NCBI RefSeq assembly: GCF_018812025.1
Contig: NC_063049.1
Span: forward strand, 17,673,258 to 17,737,257
DNA length: 64,000 nt
Direction: 5' to 3'
From: Megalobrama amblycephala
Taxonomy: Eukaryota; Chordata; Actinopteri; Cypriniformes; Xenocyprididae
Shown in pieces: positions 57,410 through 64,000 of the stretch; the first letter of the stretch is position 1, and the number at the start of each line of letters is the position of its first letter. The position numbers and the translations under genes were made by a program. A model generated the notes under the pieces. The model made no database searches. It saw only the letters and a list, made by a program, of their open reading frames with translations, and was not told the DNA's origin.

Positions 57410-60180
57410 GGATGAAAATGACTTTTGTTGGTGTAACAATATGTTGATTTAGTCAGAATGAAAAGTTAATTTAGATGTTACCACAAGAAAAACTTTTTTA
57501 TGTTACCTGAAAAATGTTTTGCAAAAAGCTTGACTTAAAACTATTATAAAAAACCTACTATCTCTTTAATCAAGTTGGCAGCCATGCAAACAGTTTGAGT
57601 TAAAAGTTTAAACACTTGTATGTTGGACTGTAAATGCTTGAAATTATTTTTAGACAAATATAAATTGTGCCTTTGTATAAATGTATATATTCTACAAAAT
57701 GAAACATATATATATTCGTAATAGATGGAGACTAAAATAAAGAAAAAGATGGCAAAAGCATAGCAATCAAGTATGAATCTCAAGAAAATGGTTGAGAGAA
57801 TACCAAGAGTGTGCACTTTGAAGAAACTAAAATGTATGATCATGTTTATTTATTTATTTGGTCACAACATACTTCTGTTTGTATTTGTGTTATTTCATAT
57901 TTTTCACAAAACATTTGATTGGTATTTTATCTTTGTACGCTGAAATACTATAAATGAATGCTTAAATGACACTTCAAAAGTTCTCCAATGATAGCATGTT
58001 TTAAAGAACAAAAAATCAAAACAAGAATATAATCATATTGAGTATTTTTCTTTTCCAAATATGATGTGATTTAACAGAGTTACACGTTTGTCCACTGCAA
58101 TAGAAAATAAATATTTGAGAGGTCCTTACCACTTTTGTCAGCCATGTTGAATTTATGTTGTCATAAATAAAAAAAGCACAATGACATATAATGTTTCAAA
58201 ATGTTTTAGAAGATCTCTCCACTGTTGACACAAGCATAAGAAAGTTAACATATCATGCAAAAGGCTGGTTCAGCGATAGAGTGTGAAACATTACTATTTT
58301 TCATTAAGTTTCATATTTGTTTGATTTTTTTATTGTTATTGCAGGCATTTCCTTGAAATCTACAAAAGTACTAGGAAAAAGATCTATAATACAGGATAAA
58401 CCTGTAGTTCAAACAGTATAACATGGTGCTAATAGGGCTAAGGTCATGGGCTTGATACTGAGGGAATGTATGAACTAATAAATATACCTTGAGTAAGTTG
58501 CTTTGAATGAAAGAATCTGCCAAATGCATGAATGTAGAATTTGTTTGCAGTGACAATGTTTCACCACGAACCAAAGCATTTCTCTGTAAACATGCTTGAA
58601 ACTGTAGCAGCACATATTTTTAATCTTTTATTCGATTTTAGGACAATGAAGCATCTCTTTTACCCCCGTCCACCCATAATTCCTCTATGTCAATTCTGCG
58701 AATAGGTTGAGGCAGATTCCCAATCCCGTCTCGGAACCACAAAACTTCTCTGAAGATCAGCTGCAGTTGGAAAGCTCAACTAAAAGTTGTTGAAATAAAG
58801 CTTTCCTTCTCTTTCTCTTGCAAACTCATTCTGTTCTGTGGTTTATTCCCCTCCCTTCACTTTTCTGGTCTTTCTTCACATCCCTTATCTCTTTCTCACA
58901 AGAGCTTCCACAGTTTGTGGTGCTCAACAGGCTGTCACTGCTCAAACACGGCTTCATAAAAGCACCAACATCACACAGAAACACACACACATACACACAA
59001 ACAGAGTACACCTCGGCAGGGGAACATCCATAGACACTAAAGTCATGGAAACTAACAAAAATAACTTTGTTTATATAGTCAGTCACACATATAGTTACCA
59101 CACATATGAGTGTTCTGTTTCCTTTATGTCTAGTATGTCTACTAAATTAATGTGAAATGATAGTCTGATGTGTGTATAAATACACTGTATATACAATTGA
59201 CAAATATTGTAAGTTATGTGGATTTGTTAATTGCATATGTTACCCTATTCACATTTGATTAATACATGTTATATTTTACACAGTTCACAAGTCTGTATCA
59301 TGAATTCAATTTACTGTATAGAAATGATAACAAATAATAATAATAATAAAATCAATATCACTTTATTGTTTTCAACTTACAGATGTAAGACAAATGTTAT
59401 GTTATGTATTCATTAACAACATTACAAGGTGCATTTGTTTGTTCGTTCGTAAAAACGTATATAACACCTTAAGAGTTGTCAATGTACTAGTGTCAAGACA
59501 TGATTACATCAAACAGAACAAGCTAAAAGTTAGTAAAATGATAAAGTTGAAGGTTTCCTGACAATGCGATTGCAGTTCTTGGAGTGTCAACAGATGGTCC
59601 TTGTAGTGGCTGCTGATTCTTGTTGTTCTAACACTGATTGTCCACAAACTGAATGTTCCCGACATCCTAATGCTAAACGTTCCAGATGATTAATTCCGCT
59701 AAAGTAACACAGTTTCACAACTGATGGAGTTTAGTGGAATGTCTTACTGAATACAGGTCACTCTGGACAAAAACAACAACAACAACAAAGCCCAAATGTA
59801 TACGTACAGGGAGACAACCTGGAAAAAATAGGATTAGATGAAAGATAACAGACAAAGAGATGAGAGAGACAAAGTTTATCAATCTGACTATCAACTGCAG
59901 TTTTGAAATAGCTGTAAAGTTAATGATTGTAATCACAGACAATCAGACAATCAACAAAAACAAAAATCAAGCTACCTGAGAAAGGATCAGCAAACATTTA
60001 ATTTATAGATGTGATTGAATGAAAAGATCACAAGCACCATTGAAGATACCATGAAGGGACATGGAAGATTTTAGTAAATTTCAGGGCAGTGAGAAAATAG
60101 TGTTCAGCTGATATTCACTGGTTGTTTACAGTATATTCTGGGAATTTCTATGGAGAGAACGGTTCAGTGCATCAGAACAA
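57410..60180. other. Gene-poor, AT-rich
   Basis: No exons. Small simple repeats: TTTA near 57845-57858, CA at 58980-59000, AAT near 59333-59348 and AAC at 59771-59787. Confidence 0.4.
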
Positions 60181-60186
60181 TTCAGT

Positions 60187-61228
60187 AACAGTTTATAATA
60201 ACTGCATGCAATGAAGCATTAGTTAAGCATTAGTAAATAGTTAATTCATTATTTATAAAGCATTAATAGACAGTAATAAGCAGTTTATACTAAATAAGGA
60301 TAGGTATAATGTGTTTATTAATTGTATTTTCATACTTTATTAATGATCAATTTATCATTTCTAAATTAAGTATTACATTATTTACAAACCAGTTAATTGG
60401 GAGTTGACAGTGGTTTATAAAATAATTTAGACCGTGTAAGTAAATGATTAATAAACTATTTAAACATACATTATTTTTTATTTAAACCAGAGTTAAATCA
60501 ACTTGCTCAGAGTACATATGGTCCCTCTCTAAATAGTGTTAAAGTAACACTGAAGCAGAGTTAAAGTTAATGAGATAATTAAGCAATTAATTAAGTGATG
60601 ATTGAGAGTTAGTGATGAACACCTGCTGTTAACAAGCAGAATCAATGAAAAAATGAGAAACACAAGAACTACAACTGACTTCAGCCACAGTCTTTAGATG
60701 AAATCAACTAAAGATAAAAGACATTATATCTCTCAAGATCTCAGCAGAGGATGATTATCTTTTCTTGAGTGATTCTGCTTGTTACCAGCAGGTGTTCATC
60801 ACTAATTCTCATTCATCACTTAATTAATAGCTCAATTATCTCATTAACTTTAACTCTGCTTCAGTGTTGCTTTAAGACTATTTAGAGAATGACCATATGT
60901 ACTCCAAGCAGAGTTGATTTAACTCTGGTGATTTTGCTGTGTAGTTACTCAGTGTGTTAATAAATGCTTTATTATCACGTATTCTTTATTACCACGTATC
61001 TAAAGTGAGGACTATTTATGCCTCGTAAAGCTTTTACAAAGGAGATTTAAAGGCTCAATTATCTTCTGCACTGATGTTCTCTAATGTTTTAAAGTTAGTA
61101 CTGAGGTAGTTTTGACACTGTGAAATATTTTATTATATTATTATTCTTTTATATAAAAAAATAAATTTGTGTACTAATGCTTAACTAATGCTTCATAGCA
61201 TGCAGTTATTATAAAGTGTTACCAACAA
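60187..61228. mobile_element. TIR element hosting a second MITE
   Basis: ACAGTTTATAATAACTGCAT with AAGCATTAGTTAAGCATTAG at the left is mirrored by TAATGCTTAACTAATGCTTC and TGCAGTTATTATAAAGTGTT at the right. It resembles in style the element at 14868-16531. Its centre is taken up by the MITE at 60488-60945. Confidence 0.75.
60488..60945. mobile_element. TIR MITE, copy 2 of the 37738-38073 family
   Basis: AGAGTTAAATCAACTTGCTC and CAGAGTACATATGGTCCCTC at the left, mirrored by CATATGTACTCCAAGCAGAG at the right. It contains the shared ATGAACACCTGCTGTTAAC block twice, in inverted orientation, explaining its larger size. Confidence 0.85.
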
Positions 61229-61501
61229 TTCTGACATTGGGACTCCCTAAGAAGTGTACTTATTAGGAAGTGGATTGTTTAAAGTGACACTTTAAACAAC
61301 TTTTGCAGGTCAAATAAGTGCCTTACAATAAACACGTTTTCTTTTCCTTTTTAAAATATGAGACAATATAAGATATTTTTATTTATTTATTTTTTTGTGG
61401 CAAATTTTATTTTACTTAGATTATGTCTCAATATAAGTACTTTATAATAATGTACTTAAGCTGCTGGCTTCTAATCTGTAATTTATGGTCATGATATGGA
61501 C

Positions 61502-61623
<122 letters not shown>

Positions 61624-61904
61624 GCTCATTAGTGTGTATGTGTGCATTTGTGCTCACACTTCTGCTGCTCTCTCTTCTTTGCTCCCAGTGTGTATTAAAG
61701 TTTGATAACCTGTGGACACAGGATCTTCTTTCATCTCCCTCCCTCTCTTCCTGTAGTGCAGACTGTCTGACTAGCAAACTTACCTGCAGTCACTGCATTA
61801 AAATGCTTATCCTTATGTAGCATTTCATTTTTAGCCCATGAAAACTACCCAGCAAACGCAATCAACACAGTTTAAGACACTGGGACTTTTCAGTACACCA
61901 GTTT

Positions 61905-62200
61905 TCACTGAATGAATCTGCCGGTTCGCTGATATTTGGCACCCACCGCTTGCCATTTGGTCAGAAATGATGTACGGTTTTTAAAAGTTCTCGAAAGCAG
62001 GACATCTGGTGTGCTAAACATCACCACTGCCTCGTCTTCACACGCTGCAATGGCACGGCATCTCTGCTGAAACAGATTTATGGCTTGCCAAGTGTTTTCC
62101 AGTAATCCCTGCTGTGTTCCACTGGATGCTGCAGAAAAAGGAAGTGCCAACCTCACCGAATATCTGGCATCACGACGCCTGCGAGAAATCCTATGTAGGA
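61905..62200. promoter_or_regulatory. Candidate conserved noncoding region D
   Basis: Non-repetitive sequence with an 83-codon frame on the minus strand (MRLALPFSAASSGTQQG...) and open stretches on the plus strand as well. No domain or flanking splice sites support a gene, so conserved noncoding DNA is as likely as an exon. Confidence 0.22.
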
Positions 62201-62339
62201 ATGTTAATCTTTTCTAGTAGATGAACATCTTCGCAAGCAAACATTATAATATTTGCACAAGCAAAATTATCTAAAGTAACTGAAAATAAGTAAGAGCAAC
62301 AGAAGTTGTCCAGGCGAGTATAAGTACACAAAGCGCGTC

Positions 62340-62795
62340 TTTGTGCGTCAGTGTTTTCATTGCATATTTTCAGCATGCATTTAGAGGGCACAGCTCACTC
62401 TGTGTGTGTGTTTCACAGAAATTACCAGTAAAAACCCCTTGCCATGGCACTCAGCAGCCAGCTGGCCCTAGTAGCCTGTGTTGCCCAGGGACTGTGGAAA
62501 GCCGGGCTGGCAGAGGGAGGGCAGCTCTAGGGTAGAGAGGACTGGCAGATCCAGGCCTCCAGGGGGTACAGAGATGCTCAGAGTCCAGAGAACAGTCACC
62601 CTGCGCTGGAGGAGGAGGAGGACTCGGCCGGGCAGCCTGGCTCTACGGGGACTTCGCTGCTCTTGCCCCATCGCTGTCGTCTTGACCCACTGACTCCCCA
62701 TAGATACTGGCACATTGCCAAGCCGTAATGGCAGACTGCACAAAGGCACTCTGCCAATGTCCTGCTGTGAGTTTGTGACTGGCAATGAATATAAA
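62340..62795. promoter_or_regulatory. Candidate conserved noncoding region E, GC-rich
   Basis: GC-rich block (CAGCCAGCTGGCCCTAGTAG, GGAAAGCCGGGCTGGCAGAG, CACATTGCCAAGCCGTAATG) 12.5 kb upstream of pou3f3, much richer than its surroundings, with overlapping non-domain frames on both strands. Candidate enhancer or untranslated exon. Composition-based only. Confidence 0.28.
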
Positions 62796-62799
62796 TCAG

Positions 62800-63268
62800 C
62801 TATGCGTGTGTGTGTGTGTATTTTTAAGCTGTTTGAGTCTCATTCCTGTAATCCATTGAAACCGAATGTGTGTATCTTTATGAATGTCAGTGCGTATCAC
62901 TATGTTCAGCAGTTTTAGGGGTTCATGGGTGAGAAGGTCTGAACACGTAGGCATACCATCACACCCTCAAATAATTTGAGATTCAAGCAGCATCCTTGTC
63001 CATGAAGATGAATGTTCAGAACTGTCTCTCCACCTGAGAAATGTGTATGTCTTCATATGTTTCAAACCAACACCATGCTTCTCATCTCCATCTTCCATGA
63101 CGTACAGGGACAGGCACTGAGAAACTCAGCAGATCGCCTGTGTTATTTCACCACTAATAATGATTGATTGTCTGTTGGTGAGAGACATCACATGAACAAA
63201 AACACCAAGATTAAACAGCAAAATCTAGTGAGGTTGCTTGTTGTGTACTGCCTACATAAAGCCCAAAG
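62800..63268. other. Unassigned flank
   Basis: Short GT run at 62806-62818. No gene or named repeat. Confidence 0.4.
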
Positions 63269-63691
63269 TATACTTCACTTTTTACACGTACGCGAGGGTC
63301 AGCGTTCAGTGCGCGTGGCATGAATTTCGTCATCAGAATATTGTGCATGTACTATACACGCATCACTGGATTTTTGTGAAGGATTTCATTTTTTTGCAGT
63401 AATTTTATCCACAAGGTGGCAACCATGCCCTGGGGCATCGATTCACAAAGTATTCGAAGAAAACCTGAATAAAGAGAACAGAACGGAACACATGCAAGCT
63501 ACAGTGACAATGGAAACTACATAGACAAGAGGTTGTGTGAAGAGGTTAGAAAAACCCTCATTTGTACAACTCTAGCATGAAAGAATACAAATATATTTAC
63601 ATGGGTTGTAACTCATGGCGAGAGATTGTTCAAAACTGTGCATGCGTCAAACGCCTGTGTACGCATACTAGCCAAATGAAGTATACTTTGC
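63269..63691. mobile_element. TIR element, AAAGTATACTTCA family
   Basis: AAAGTATACTTCACTTTTTA at the left and AAATGAAGTATACTTT at the right are inverted, and the adjoining TACGCGAG/CATGCGTCAAACGC-type blocks pair weakly for about 60 bp. No transposase. Confidence 0.65.
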
Positions 63692-63699
63692 AAGGCATT

Positions 63700-64000
63700 T
63701 GCATTGTCCGTTCTCGTTACATTTTTACATGATTGTTCTGTTCATGTTTTCTATTTGAGAGTGTTTTGAGTTTTTGTTAAATAAAATCATAGCTGCTGCA
63801 AATAGATCCTACTCATCTCATTCCTTGCTGCAACTGCAGGTGACAATTAGATTTTATTGACACTTTTCTATATTCTCAACAATATTTTAATAATCCATGT
63901 TTCTCACATTCTCTCTAATTTATTTTCACTGAAGTGTAATGCATTCTGGTACAGCTTTCATTGAAAATAATATATGAGGTGCAATATTAGAATTACGGTG
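63700..64000. other. 3' edge, nothing recognised
   Basis: AT-rich sequence without exon, RNA or repeat that I can name. Confidence 0.4.

Noticed and set aside
61905..62156. 83-codon minus-strand frame as a gene
   Set aside because: No family resemblance or gene structure; reported only as a candidate conserved block.

Overview
The window is vertebrate nuclear DNA, most likely from a cyprinid-type teleost. Genes are split into exons with GT-AG introns, and intergenic DNA is AT-rich. Tc1/mariner elements, hAT-like and TTAA-flanked MITEs, long CA/TA/GATA/TATC microsatellites and a fish LINE are packed between and inside the genes. Three of the four genes are named from motifs I recognise; no database search was possible.

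Layout. (1) 2041-10580, + strand: fhl2, five coding exons that join in frame to a 279-residue four-and-a-half-LIM protein. (2) 13230-17537, - strand: ashwin (C2orf49), four exons, 231 residues, a subunit of the tRNA-splicing ligase complex. (3) 19992-21119, - strand: gpr45, an orphan PSP24-type GPCR in one coding exon, with two candidate untranslated 5' exons at 25.5 and 28.0 kb. (4) 21.2-48 kb: a gene-poor stretch with an apparently intact Tc1 transposase, LINE remnants and many MITEs. (5) 48622-49908, - strand: pou3f3 (Brn-1), flanked on both sides by desert sequence that holds low-repeat, GC-richer blocks which may be regulatory.

The order and orientation match human 2q12 (POU3F3, MRPS9, GPR45, TGFBRAP1, C2orf49, FHL2), except that no MRPS9 or TGFBRAP1 exons are visible. 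This fits one of two teleost ohnolog loci after differential gene loss. The genes are neighbours by ancestry rather than parts of one pathway.

Most notable observations: pou3f3 contains a well-formed 203-nt intron (GTGAGT donor, CTAAC branch-like site, pyrimidine-rich CAG acceptor) that would replace its usual C-terminus with a different 36-residue tail. A candidate divergent spliced transcript starts upstream of pou3f3. There is a 33-bp-arm hairpin at 22.6 kb. Several multi-layer transposon nests keep clean target-site duplications, including a solo LTR with a TTATA duplication. Candidate regulatory blocks are inferred from composition only and need cross-species alignment.
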